From positions 22,551 to 86,550 of the forward strand of contig NZ_JALBCV010000014.1 of NCBI RefSeq assembly GCF_022602565.1: DNA of 64,000 nt, given 5' to 3'. Position numbers and translations under genes: made by a program. The notes under the pieces were generated by a model that made no database searches, was not told where the DNA came from, and saw nothing but the letters and a program-made list of their open reading frames with translations. The stretch's first letter is position 1; the number at the start of each line of letters is the position of its first letter. Shown here one piece after another: positions 1 to 8,412 of this stretch. Origin of the DNA: Rosenbergiella metrosideri (GTDB taxonomy: Bacteria > Pseudomonadota > Gammaproteobacteria > Enterobacterales > Enterobacteriaceae).

Positions 1-240
1 AGCTCTTGGACGCATGGCTTTCATTCTTTCATCGAAGTTATCAATATCGATATCCAAGAACTGACGATCAGCGACCGAAGGTAGTGGCTCTACCGGTTTA
101 CCGGATAGATCAGCCAGAACACCCATGACAAATGGGAGTTCTACCTTTTTTTCTGAACCGTAAACTTCCACGTCATATTCAATCTGCACCCGTGGGGCGC
201 GATTACGAGAAATAAATTTCTGCGAGCTGTCTTTACTCAC
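1..240 (-). CDS. tssB: Type VI secretion sheath subunit TssB (VipA), N-terminal part, cut by window edge
   Basis: This is the first 80 codons of the small subunit of the contractile T6SS sheath, which pairs with TssC and is recycled by ClpV. The translated fragment carries the family N-terminus (KFISRNRAPRVQIEYDVE) and the conserved ELPFVMGVLADLSG and DNFDERMKAMRPR stretches. The reading frame opens with GTG at 240-238, with an AAGGAAG sequence about eight bases upstream; no ATG fits. The remainder lies left of the window, where tssC would be expected. It follows the fimbrial minor pilin gene by 90 bases on the same strand, so it may be read from the upstream clpV/fimbrial transcripts or from its own promoter in that gap. 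Identification is firm from the motifs. Confidence 0.93.
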   Translation of the reverse strand, partial: MSKDSSQKFISRNRAPRVQIEYDVEVYGSEKKVELPFVMGVLADLSGKPVEPLPSVADRQFLDIDIDNFDERMKAMRPRA

Positions 241-330
241 CCTTTCTTCCTTTTGTTGTTGAATTGCCGACAGAATGACCTGCCGGGACTGTAAATACAG
301 AATCAGATAACGGGAAACCCGCCTTCGACT

Positions 331-903
331 CTATTTGTAAATCATTTCGATACCCGCACTCGCTGAGACTTTGCCCGGAGTGACTGGAGTTTTAGCAAAA
401 TAAGAAACATTAAAACCATGCGTCACATCTCCTCCGCTTTGCGGGATGGCATAGTCCTGTATGCTGGTACTATCGTTCAGCAACATCTGTACACCTGCAC
501 TATTTCTAAGGCGCAGCTGGGCTTCGGGACTCATTCCCGCGACAGTGCTGTTTTTAATATTGCCAGTCGCAGGATCAACTTGCGTCGAGGCAACGGAAAC
601 AAAATGGACACCAACTGTAACGGCTGCTGGACAATGCTTTAGAATCACTTGAAACGATTTCGAACCGGCCTCATCCCCTGCGCGCTGTAACAAGGAACTT
701 GAGATAACAGGAAGTGCAACAATTTCATTCGCACTTCGATTATCAATACTGATTTGGCAAGTCTCCATTTCAAAACGCCCCGAAAAATTCACTTGAATAT
801 CACAACTCCCTTTACACGAGGGGGAGGTCGCATTAACCGAGGCATTAACAAGTGAAAGTAGCAAAATAGCGGAACGCACTCTGACGATTACTGGGGCTGA
901 CAT
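331..903 (-). CDS. Fimbrial minor subunit (chaperone-usher pilin family)
   Basis: This is a 190-residue exported pilin-like protein. A hydrophobic N-terminal segment (roughly residues 8-25) serves as signal peptide. The mature part has the paired cysteines of pilin domains (C49 and C91) and a C-terminal beta-strand ending in a penultimate-type aromatic (EMIYK), as expected for a subunit handled by donor-strand exchange. The start overlaps the usher stop by 16 bases, implying translational coupling. It is the last gene of a major pilin-chaperone-usher-minor pilin series and lies directly ahead of tssB. Whether it is a tip adaptor or an assembly terminator cannot be told from sequence. The family is fairly sure; the precise role is not. 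Confidence 0.8.
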   Translation of the reverse strand: MSAPVIVRVRSAILLLSLVNASVNATSPSCKGSCDIQVNFSGRFEMETCQISIDNRSANEIVALPVISSSLLQRAGDEAGSKSFQVILKHCPAAVTVGVHFVSVASTQVDPATGNIKNSTVAGMSPEAQLRLRNSAGVQMLLNDSTSIQDYAIPQSGGDVTHGFNVSYFAKTPVTPGKVSASAGIEMIYK

Positions 904-3440
904 ATCGCCTCCATTTTGATCATGTTAGTACCGGTTATCGTTGACGGTGCGCTGTGTGGAACACAACGCAATTTCGATCCTGCCACCTCGGCATAGAGGG
1001 GCTGGTGGTCATATTTCCATCCACGAATATAAGCTTGTCCTCCCTGACCGATAATTCCTTGGCTATCGCCTTCTGTGGACAACATCTCTACCCCAATCGG
1101 CAGAAACTGACCGTCACGATCTTTTACCGTCAGAATCATCGCTTGGCCCATTGAGGTTTTCATTTTTACTAATACTGCTGCGCCCTGCCGAGGGATAACA
1201 GTTTTTTCGTTTTCCATGACATCCACCGTATCAGGGAGATCACGCAACCCAATCGAGACACTATTCTCTCGGTAAGGAGTCAGTGAAGGCACAATCGCAT
1301 AGCCCCAACGATTGATCCGGGCACCATAGCCGTTGTTTACTTTCGCTCCCTTGGCACCATCAGCTTCAATGATGGCGAATGGTTGGTCACCCACGACAGG
1401 CCCAGCCGTAATCCCACCACGATGAGCCACCAAGCTGCCATTTGCAGAAAGCGAGAATTGATTATTATTCTTACTGTCAACTGTGGCGGTTGCACCGTAT
1501 TGACCCAACGGTGTTTCATAATTGATATAACCGTTTAGCATTGAGGTACGTTTGGCGGCAGGGTCTTGGTTCATACTGGAAGCAATGCCGTAGGACAATT
1601 CACTTTGCTGTCCTTGAGAACCACTTGCCATGGTCTGCACTTGAGTAGATCCCCCTTCACCGTGCGTGACTGTGCCGTATAGAGCGTTAAACAGCGGCTG
1701 CGAGGTAGGGGTCGGATGCCCTAGCGGCACCGACAGCGAGAGAATATATTGCTTATCTTCTTTACCCATACGGGTCTTCGAGCGAGTAGTGCTCAGGCTG
1801 TAGCTAAACGATCCAAGATTATGATTAAGCCGTAACAGATATTGTCGAGAAGGCGACCGATGCGACCAATAGGTATAATAAGTTCCATTGAAATCGAGCG
1901 AGATCCGATCAGTAACACGCTGACTTAACGTGGCGCTGAGGCGACGACGCGTACGATAATCGGTATCGGTTGTGCTTTTTTGACTTGAATTATCTTCTCT
2001 ATTCGCTTCGCTAATCGTGTAAAAACCTGCCGATGAGTAACGATAGGCGGCCAGGGATAAGGTTGTCTGAGATCTGCTAAAGAAGCGCATAAATTGTAGC
2101 TGGTAGCTATTACCTGAGGCCTGCGAATTAGGCAACGGCTGGCTCTCAGCGTGTATTACATCAAAGGTTATGCCACCAAATGGTGTGTTAACAGCATTAC
2201 CAACGCCCAGTGCACGATACTTCTCACTCAACTGTAAACCGCCGTATAGCGTCCAGTTGCTGAAAGCACCATAGCGATAAATACCCTGAACTACGCGCGG
2301 GCGATGCCTAATATGTGCATCTTTTAGCTGACCGACAGAAACAGAAAATTGACTTATTCCCTTTTGTAATATGAGGGGGGGTGAAGAAAAAGGGATAATC
2401 TGGATGCGCTCACGACCGTCGGCTTCCTTTATCACCAACTGAAGATCACCACCGTATCCTAATCCACTAATATCTCTGAGAACAAAAGGGCCTGGGGGAA
2501 CAACTGTCTCATAGATCGCGACCCCACGCTGCATCACAGTGACTTTTGCATTAGTTTCTGCAATGCCTGTGATTAACGGCGCATAGTTATTCTGGGAGTC
2601 GGGTAACATCCGTGGGTCGGTACGCAAAACCGCACCACGCAGACCGAAGCTGTTGAATAGCTCTCCACTGGTGTTCACATCCCCAAGTTGAACCTCACTT
2701 TTTAATGCCGTGACATCGTGCGCGGCATAGCCGTAAAGATTCTGCCAGTGGGTATCATGGCCTAGACCAGTATTGAAACGCTTTCTCAATCGCCAGCCAG
2801 CTAAGTTTATCCCCGCGTTAAAGGCAAAATTCGCCGTGGCGCGATTAGAATCTTTCGTATGATCTTGCAATTGTGAATAAACATTCGCATTGTAATCGAT
2901 GAAACCCGCAGTGATGCCTTGCTGCCACCGTGACGGATCAATATAGCCACGAGGCACATAAGTCAGATTCACCTGTGGTATCTGCAGATTTAGCGTGAAA
3001 TCTGAGCTATTATAGTAACTCTGCGCTTGATCTATCCAAGCGTGGATAGGCGCGCAAGCGTCAGCAAAGCTTCTTTCCTGTACCAACCTTATCCCAAGCA
3101 ACGTTAATTGCTCACGCGACAGACAAGCAACCGCATTTCCATCGCCCTTTTGCAGACGAAATGTAATCTTATTTTGTCCCCGGCTTTCACCATTGACCTT
3201 TACCGAAACATCATACACACCGGGTGGGACAGGGTTACCTCTCCGAAATTTAGAGAGATCAATGTTCCCACCATGAACAAAGTCGGCATTAAAATTGATT
3301 TCTTCGACCTTGTTATAAGCAGTTTCAGGATTAGATTCAGCATCACAACAAAAAAGCAACGCAACAGCAATCACTATAGGATTTGTCACATTGACAGTGT
3401 TGCACCTACCATTTTTAGCCGCTGTAAGGTTCATCATCAC
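888..3440 (-). CDS. Fimbrial outer membrane usher (FimD/PapC family)
   Basis: This 850-residue protein has the usual usher size. It forms the 24-strand outer-membrane pore that recruits chaperone-subunit complexes and secretes the growing fimbria. After a signal peptide (about residues 1-35) comes the N-terminal chaperone-binding domain, starting EEINFNADFVHGG and containing RGNPVPPGVYDVSVKVNG, a hallmark of ushers. The barrel and plug follow (for example FVLRDISGLGYGGDLQLVIKEADG), then C-terminal domains with a cysteine pair (C828, C847). It follows the chaperone gene by about 80 bases and overlaps the minor pilin gene. It is unrelated at operon level to the CS1-type usher at 23-26 kb. The location between clpV and tssB of a T6SS is the unusual feature. 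Confidence 0.93.
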   Translation of the reverse strand: MMMNLTAAKNGRCNTVNVTNPIVIAVALLFCCDAESNPETAYNKVEEINFNADFVHGGNIDLSKFRRGNPVPPGVYDVSVKVNGESRGQNKITFRLQKGDGNAVACLSREQLTLLGIRLVQERSFADACAPIHAWIDQAQSYYNSSDFTLNLQIPQVNLTYVPRGYIDPSRWQQGITAGFIDYNANVYSQLQDHTKDSNRATANFAFNAGINLAGWRLRKRFNTGLGHDTHWQNLYGYAAHDVTALKSEVQLGDVNTSGELFNSFGLRGAVLRTDPRMLPDSQNNYAPLITGIAETNAKVTVMQRGVAIYETVVPPGPFVLRDISGLGYGGDLQLVIKEADGRERIQIIPFSSPPLILQKGISQFSVSVGQLKDAHIRHRPRVVQGIYRYGAFSNWTLYGGLQLSEKYRALGVGNAVNTPFGGITFDVIHAESQPLPNSQASGNSYQLQFMRFFSRSQTTLSLAAYRYSSAGFYTISEANREDNSSQKSTTDTDYRTRRRLSATLSQRVTDRISLDFNGTYYTYWSHRSPSRQYLLRLNHNLGSFSYSLSTTRSKTRMGKEDKQYILSLSVPLGHPTPTSQPLFNALYGTVTHGEGGSTQVQTMASGSQGQQSELSYGIASSMNQDPAAKRTSMLNGYINYETPLGQYGATATVDSKNNNQFSLSANGSLVAHRGGITAGPVVGDQPFAIIEADGAKGAKVNNGYGARINRWGYAIVPSLTPYRENSVSIGLRDLPDTVDVMENEKTVIPRQGAAVLVKMKTSMGQAMILTVKDRDGQFLPIGVEMLSTEGDSQGIIGQGGQAYIRGWKYDHQPLYAEVAGSKLRCVPHSAPSTITGTNMIKMEAICQPQ

Positions 3441-3520
3441 TTTTATATTTCACTTAATCGTTTGACGGCCTATATATAGGACAGTGAGTAATGTAGAAGA
3501 TATGAATATAGGTAGAAGAC

Positions 3521-4261
3521 CTATTGAGACTGTGTCCCCTTCATGTCATTCCAGAGTAATTCCTTATTTACATTGGCACCCAAATCATTAATAAAACTAT
3601 ATTTCAATCGTGTGAATGTTGTTATTTTTTGATCGGGAAAGAAATCCTCATGACTTTTAGGAGCAACCATGTCCATTTTCATAACAATGGGTTTATCATT
3701 GACAAAAACCGTTGAATCATTAAATGAGAAATAAAAAGGACCAGTATTTTCCACACGAAACCCTAAACCGCGCGATGCATCTTTAATAATAGACCAATGC
3801 AGAAGGGTACTAATATCAGATAGCCTTAACTTAGCGACAGAAGCCGGACGGTAAAATATTTTAATACGTGTACGGAAAGCTATATCAAGCTTTTGTTTTG
3901 TCCCACTAGTATCCACTGGTGGGATCTCCAGAAGATTAAACCAGAACACCGACTCCTTATCCTGGGGTAAGCTCATTCCGTTATAAATCATTTTTAAACT
4001 TTGGCCGCTATTAGGCTCAACTCTAAAAATAGGCGGCGTCACAATAAATGGGATTTTGTTTTTATCAATATCTTCATTACTTGAACCATCGTCAATCCAT
4101 ACTTGTGAAAGAATAGGCTGATTCGTTTTGTTCTTTGTACGAATACTGATTTCTTTTTCATTTCCTGGGTAAATAATACGTGTACCTACAATGGACATCC
4201 CTGCCCAACTATTTTGTATAGTCAGAAAAAAAATAATACAAGCTGATAAAGTTTTGAACAT
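3521..4261 (-). CDS. Periplasmic fimbrial chaperone (PapD/FimC family)
   Basis: This PapD-like two-Ig-domain chaperone caps pilin subunits in the periplasm and delivers them to the usher. The start at ATG 4261 gives a 246-residue protein with a clean signal peptide (hydrophobic run then NSWA/G). The longer frame begins at a TTG (4300) and would add 13 residues ahead of the signal, which is less likely. Family signatures are visible: a basic-residue/IYPGNEKEISI first strand, the Q-V-W-ID dipeptide region, FIVTPPIFRVEPNSGQSLKMIY, and FWFNLLEIPP leading to the IKIFYRP domain hinge. It lies between the major pilin and usher genes, separated from the pilin by an intergenic hairpin that could lower its expression relative to the pilin. 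Confidence 0.92.
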   Translation of the reverse strand: MFKTLSACIIFFLTIQNSWAGMSIVGTRIIYPGNEKEISIRTKNKTNQPILSQVWIDDGSSNEDIDKNKIPFIVTPPIFRVEPNSGQSLKMIYNGMSLPQDKESVFWFNLLEIPPVDTSGTKQKLDIAFRTRIKIFYRPASVAKLRLSDISTLLHWSIIKDASRGLGFRVENTGPFYFSFNDSTVFVNDKPIVMKMDMVAPKSHEDFFPDQKITTFTRLKYSFINDLGANVNKELLWNDMKGTQSQ

Positions 4262-4307
4262 AAAGGGTCCCGTAGATATACATATATAACTTTTACTCAA
4301 TAATAAA

Positions 4308-4343
4308 GGTGCGTATTCTCATCTTTTTGTCTGAATACGCACC
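4308..4343 (-). terminator. Intergenic stem-loop after major pilin gene (partial terminator)
   Basis: GGTGCGTATTC at 4308-4318 pairs perfectly with GAATACGCACC at 4333-4343 (11 bp, 14-base loop). On the minus strand it starts 17 bases after the pilin stop codon and is followed by TTTATTATTG. This placement is typical of leaky terminators or 3'-end stabilisers that keep major pilin mRNA more abundant than the chaperone and usher message. Confidence 0.7.
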
Positions 4344-4359
4344 CTGCTATCATAAAATC

Positions 4360-4923
4360 TTAATTGTAAGCGAGCGTATAAGCGACTTTCGCGTGGATTG
4401 TTCCGTCCGTTGCTTGGCCCGTCGCGTAATAGGCAGCAACATATTCCAACTTAGCACTATGACTACTAGAATTAACTGCTACAAAAGCGCCATCAGTGCC
4501 ACCAACTTGGACTTGTTTAGTTCCCCCTTTATCAAAAAGTCTAATTTGGACATTTTCGGCTGCTTTGACAGGAGGCGTTGCTTTGGAATCGGTCTGAACA
4601 TCGTTGATCAGGTTATTGGTCTGTACATCATAGCCAGTTGTTCCATTGATGGCTTCAAAGTGTGCAGTAACCCCTGTAATCGCTGTGGCACAATTCTCGA
4701 CATCAATCGTGAAAACGTGAGAACCCGCTGTTTTCCCAGCAGTGCCTAAATTTTCGATTGAAACTTTGGGAAGAGTAACCGTTTTGTTCACATCGCCATT
4801 TACCACGGTACAGGTACCCGAAATAACTTGACCACTGAATTCAACTGTTCCCGCAGAAGCTGCATAGGCACCAGAGGTCATTATAAAAGGTAAGAAACAT
4901 AATATACGTAGTTTAGAATTCAT
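4360..4923 (-). CDS. Fimbrial major pilin (type 1-like subunit)
   Basis: This 187-residue exported pilin is likely the shaft subunit. ATG 4923 is chosen because AAGGA lies eight bases upstream and a typical signal peptide follows (MNSKLRILCFLPFIMTSG then AYA-A). The mature protein begins with the classic TVEFSGQVISGTCTV motif holding the first pilin cysteine; the second is in VENCATAI. The C-terminus (AKVAYTLAYN) has the beta-zipper pattern with a penultimate tyrosine used for chaperone and donor-strand pairing. It is the first gene of the fimbrial series and starts about 200 bases after the clpV stop. The AT-rich 4924-5124 gap is the likely promoter region, although I see no convincing -35/-10 pair there. 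Confidence 0.93.
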   Translation of the reverse strand: MNSKLRILCFLPFIMTSGAYAASAGTVEFSGQVISGTCTVVNGDVNKTVTLPKVSIENLGTAGKTAGSHVFTIDVENCATAITGVTAHFEAINGTTGYDVQTNNLINDVQTDSKATPPVKAAENVQIRLFDKGGTKQVQVGGTDGAFVAVNSSSHSAKLEYVAAYYATGQATDGTIHAKVAYTLAYN

Positions 4924-5124
4924 TTTGCTATCCTTTGAATTAGTCACATTTAACCATATTGAAAAACAAGCCTAAACAACAACCAATATCCTTATTGCAG
5001 CTGTTTTCAATACTTTTCATTGCCTAAATGACAATCTGTTACCTTGGTATCAATTAAATATTTATAAAACGATATCATTTGCATCGTGAATTTGATGCCT
5101 TTGATCTTTTCATTATAATTAATT

Positions 5125-7761
5125 TCACTTCGCTATTTTTACAACAAACTTACCTGAGGAAAAGGTCAGCTTTACCGTCGAGCCAGCTATATCAACCTGC
5201 CTCTTTAATATTGTCTTACTCAACAATGGCATTATTTTCTGTTCGATAAAACGAATAAGCGCACGGCCTCCAGCATCTGAGATGCCACATTCATCAATGA
5301 CCTGTTGTACTACTGCAGCACTGTAAACCAATGTTGCTTGATATTGTGTATGTAATCGTTGACTAATCTTATTCAAAGAGAGTTCAACAATCTTTTTAAG
5401 AGATTCCATTTGCAAAGGTAAATATGGAATAACAGTCAACCTCCCTAAAAAGGCGGCAGGGAAAACATTGAGTAACTCAGGTTTGAGATTGTTTAATAAC
5501 GTCTCAATGTTTTGGCATTTTTCAATCTCAGCACATTGCTGCATGATCATCTCACTACCAATATTGCTCGTCAGTAACAATATGGTATTTTTAAAATCTA
5601 TTTTGCGCCCTTCACCGTCTTCCATCTCCCCTTTGTCAAACACCTGATAGAAAAGCTCATGCACATCTGGGTGAGCTTTTTCAATTTCATCAAGGAGCAC
5701 CACACTGTAAGGTTTCTTACGTACTGCTTCAGTCAATACTCCACCATTGCCATAGCCAACATAGCCGGGGGGCGATCCCTTGAGTGAGGAGATAGTGTGC
5801 GCTTCTTGGAATTCACTCATATTAATAGTGATCAAGTTTTGCTTGCCACCATATAAACTGTCTACGATCGCCAGCGCAGTTTCAGTCTTACCCACGCCTG
5901 AAGGACCTACCAGCATGAATACGCCCAGCGGTTTGCACGGATCAGCCAGTCCTGCTCTTCCCGTCATGATGATCTCGCTGAGTTGAGAAAGTGACGCTTC
6001 CTGACCAATAACACGCTCACTAAGACGCTGCGGTAATGTCATGACTTTCTGCACATCATCTTTCAGCATTTGTCCAACCGGAATCGCGGTCCAATCGCTG
6101 ACAATACTTGCTATAAGGTCTTCATTGACCTCTGCATGGACAAGATGCTCTTCCTGTCGCAATTGACTCAATCGATCCTCTTCTGCAATTAACTGCTGAC
6201 GAAGCGCCTCGCTCTCCAGAGCATCATCTTCTGAACTCCTCTCCATGATCTGCTGACGCAGTGCGATGATGCTTTCCGTAGCCTGTTGTTCAGTACGCCA
6301 CCGTTCAGTAAGTTCCGCTATCTTACTTTCAAGCTCTAGCAGTTCAGCTGTGAGCTGCTCTTGACGCTCGCTTTGAGCTTTTCCGAGTTGTCCGGCTTTT
6401 TCCAGCAATGACAACGCTGTTTGACCACTTTGGTACTGCCATCGCAGGGTGTTAAGCTGCTTAGGTGGGGAGAACTGGGCGATAGCTACGCGCGCACAGG
6501 CGGTATCCAATAAGCTGATGGCTTTATCCGGTAACTGCCTAGCAGGAATGTAGCGCTGTGAGAGTGTAACAGCGGCTTGTGTCGCCTCTTCCATTATCCA
6601 GACGCCATGATGTTTCTCCAACGAGGGGATAAGGCTGTGCAACATGGCAATTGCTTGTTGCTCATCTGGCTCATCGATCTGCAGGACTTGAAAACGTCGT
6701 GTCAGTGCTGGATCTTTTTCAATATGCCGTTTGAACTCACTCCAAGTCGTTGCACCAATTGTCCGCAGCTGACCGCGGGCCAGCGCAGGTTTCAATAGAT
6801 TAGCAGCATCACCAGTCCCTGCATTTCCACCCGCACCGATCAAGGTATGCACTTCATCGATGAACAACACTACGGGCTGCTCAGAAGCAATCGCTTCATC
6901 TAAGACAATTTTAAGCCGGGCTTCGAACTCCCCTTTCATGCTAGCACCTGCTGAAAGAGCCATAACGTCTAATGAGAGTAAACGGACGTCACGCAATGCC
7001 GGAGGAACAAGGCCCGAGGTTATCGCCTGTGCCAGCCCCTCGACTACAGCAGTCTTCCCTACCCCTGCTTCACCAGTCAGCAGTGGGTTATTTTGTCGCC
7101 GTCGCAATAAAATATCCGCCATACTGGCAATTTCGCTATCACGTCCCAGCACCGGATCGATGTCGCCTTGTCGAGCCAGTTCAGTCAAATCGGTGGTATA
7201 TTTTGCTAGCGCGTCACCCTCTGTTTTTTTGAGCAGGTCAACGTCCTTACCAGATTCGAGCGTTCTATCACCTTGAATTTCAGATTCTTCATCCGAACCA
7301 GCAGTGATCTCTTTTAGGTTGGCTTGCAGGACATGAGGGTTGATACGCCCTAGTGCAGGAATAATCTTCAGCAGTTCACGTCGCAGTTCGCTGTGCGAAA
7401 GCATCGCTAAAAAAAGATGTACGCTTCGAATACGATGTTGTAGACACTCAAGGCTTGCACATATCCAGGCTCTTTCGATCGCCAGTTCTATCTGCCAGGA
7501 GAAATCATTAATTGATTCCGCACCTGAAGGGAGCGCCGCTAGACTTGTTGCCAGACCGCGTTCAATCACCTCAGCATCAAGCTCGAAAAACGTAACGATA
7601 TGTTGGAGATCATTATTGCCCCCAAACCAAAGCTGATTGACCCAGTGAACAAGCTCAATATTCGGGTTACCACGTAATTTACACAGGCCAGCAGCACTTT
7701 CTATCGATGAAAAAAGTGTTTTATTGAGTTTATTAAATAGGTCTTTCCTCTGGATAGCCAC
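5125..7761 (-). CDS. tssH: T6SS sheath-recycling AAA+ ATPase ClpV (TssH)
   Basis: This 878-residue ClpB-type ATPase disassembles contracted TssB/TssC sheaths. It has an N-terminal Clp-repeat domain (about 1-165), a first AAA module with Walker A GEAGVGKT (230-237) and Walker B VVLFIDEVHTLIG (around 297-308), a middle coiled-coil region (about 440-545), and a second AAA module with Walker A GPSGVGKT (619-626) and Walker B VVLLDEIEKAH. The length and N-terminal domain fit ClpV rather than the chaperone ClpB, and the neighbours tssF/G/A and tssB confirm this. It is divergent from tssF across a 650-base AT-rich gap. All ATPase residues appear intact, so the machine is potentially functional. Confidence 0.97.
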   Translation of the reverse strand: MAIQRKDLFNKLNKTLFSSIESAAGLCKLRGNPNIELVHWVNQLWFGGNNDLQHIVTFFELDAEVIERGLATSLAALPSGAESINDFSWQIELAIERAWICASLECLQHRIRSVHLFLAMLSHSELRRELLKIIPALGRINPHVLQANLKEITAGSDEESEIQGDRTLESGKDVDLLKKTEGDALAKYTTDLTELARQGDIDPVLGRDSEIASMADILLRRRQNNPLLTGEAGVGKTAVVEGLAQAITSGLVPPALRDVRLLSLDVMALSAGASMKGEFEARLKIVLDEAIASEQPVVLFIDEVHTLIGAGGNAGTGDAANLLKPALARGQLRTIGATTWSEFKRHIEKDPALTRRFQVLQIDEPDEQQAIAMLHSLIPSLEKHHGVWIMEEATQAAVTLSQRYIPARQLPDKAISLLDTACARVAIAQFSPPKQLNTLRWQYQSGQTALSLLEKAGQLGKAQSERQEQLTAELLELESKIAELTERWRTEQQATESIIALRQQIMERSSEDDALESEALRQQLIAEEDRLSQLRQEEHLVHAEVNEDLIASIVSDWTAIPVGQMLKDDVQKVMTLPQRLSERVIGQEASLSQLSEIIMTGRAGLADPCKPLGVFMLVGPSGVGKTETALAIVDSLYGGKQNLITINMSEFQEAHTISSLKGSPPGYVGYGNGGVLTEAVRKKPYSVVLLDEIEKAHPDVHELFYQVFDKGEMEDGEGRKIDFKNTILLLTSNIGSEMIMQQCAEIEKCQNIETLLNNLKPELLNVFPAAFLGRLTVIPYLPLQMESLKKIVELSLNKISQRLHTQYQATLVYSAAVVQQVIDECGISDAGGRALIRFIEQKIMPLLSKTILKRQVDIAGSTVKLTFSSGKFVVKIAK

Positions 7762-8412
7762 GTCTCTCTTTCCTACTTATAATATTATTCTCTGTTTAAT
7801 CTGTTATTAACTCTAATGCATATCGAATAGAAAAATAAAGCAAAACTCACCACAACAATAACATATTTTAATAAAAATCCTATTTTCACAAAGTAAAATA
7901 ATATTCATTATTTCTTAATGCGAAAAATAATTAATAATTCATCGAGAGTAATAGCGTCATTTTGGTTGAAAACTATTTTCTCATTAGGAAAATATAAATA
8001 ACTCTATTAACCCTTTATTTATCATTTCCACTTATCGATAGACCTCAAGAAAAAAACAAATATAAACCATATAAAATAGTAGGTTACCTGCATTGCGGTT
8101 TCTTTTTTCATCATCCAATCATAAATTGATGAATATTTTTTCACCCTATTCTTTTATGCGACTTAAAATTAAAACCACCAACATAATTCAACCTAAAATA
8201 AAGTGAGTCAGAGGAATTAATTCCCTTTGGTAAATAAAGAATTGACTAAATAGCTATTTAAACCTCTAACATCGCATACTATACTCGTCATTACCGAGGA
8301 TTATTAAAAAACTTAAAATTATAAGATCACTGCTGAATTGATTATTTCCATCATGCACTCATCCTCCGGATACTCATTTTTTTAAAACACTCTTTTAATA
8401 TTCGGGGCCTAC
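7762..8412. promoter_or_regulatory. AT-rich divergent intergenic region between clpV and tssF
   Basis: This 651-base gap contains no credible gene in any frame. It is strongly AT-rich compared with both neighbours and must hold the start signals for the leftward clpV arm and the rightward tssF arm. I did not find a clear sigma-54 (GG-N10-GC) or Fur-type site. High AT content fits silencing by H-NS, which is inference only. Confidence 0.5.

Noticed and set aside
6860..7276. Long open frames antisense to clpV and other genes
   Set aside because: They lie within strongly conserved coding sequence on the other strand and their products show no domain pattern.
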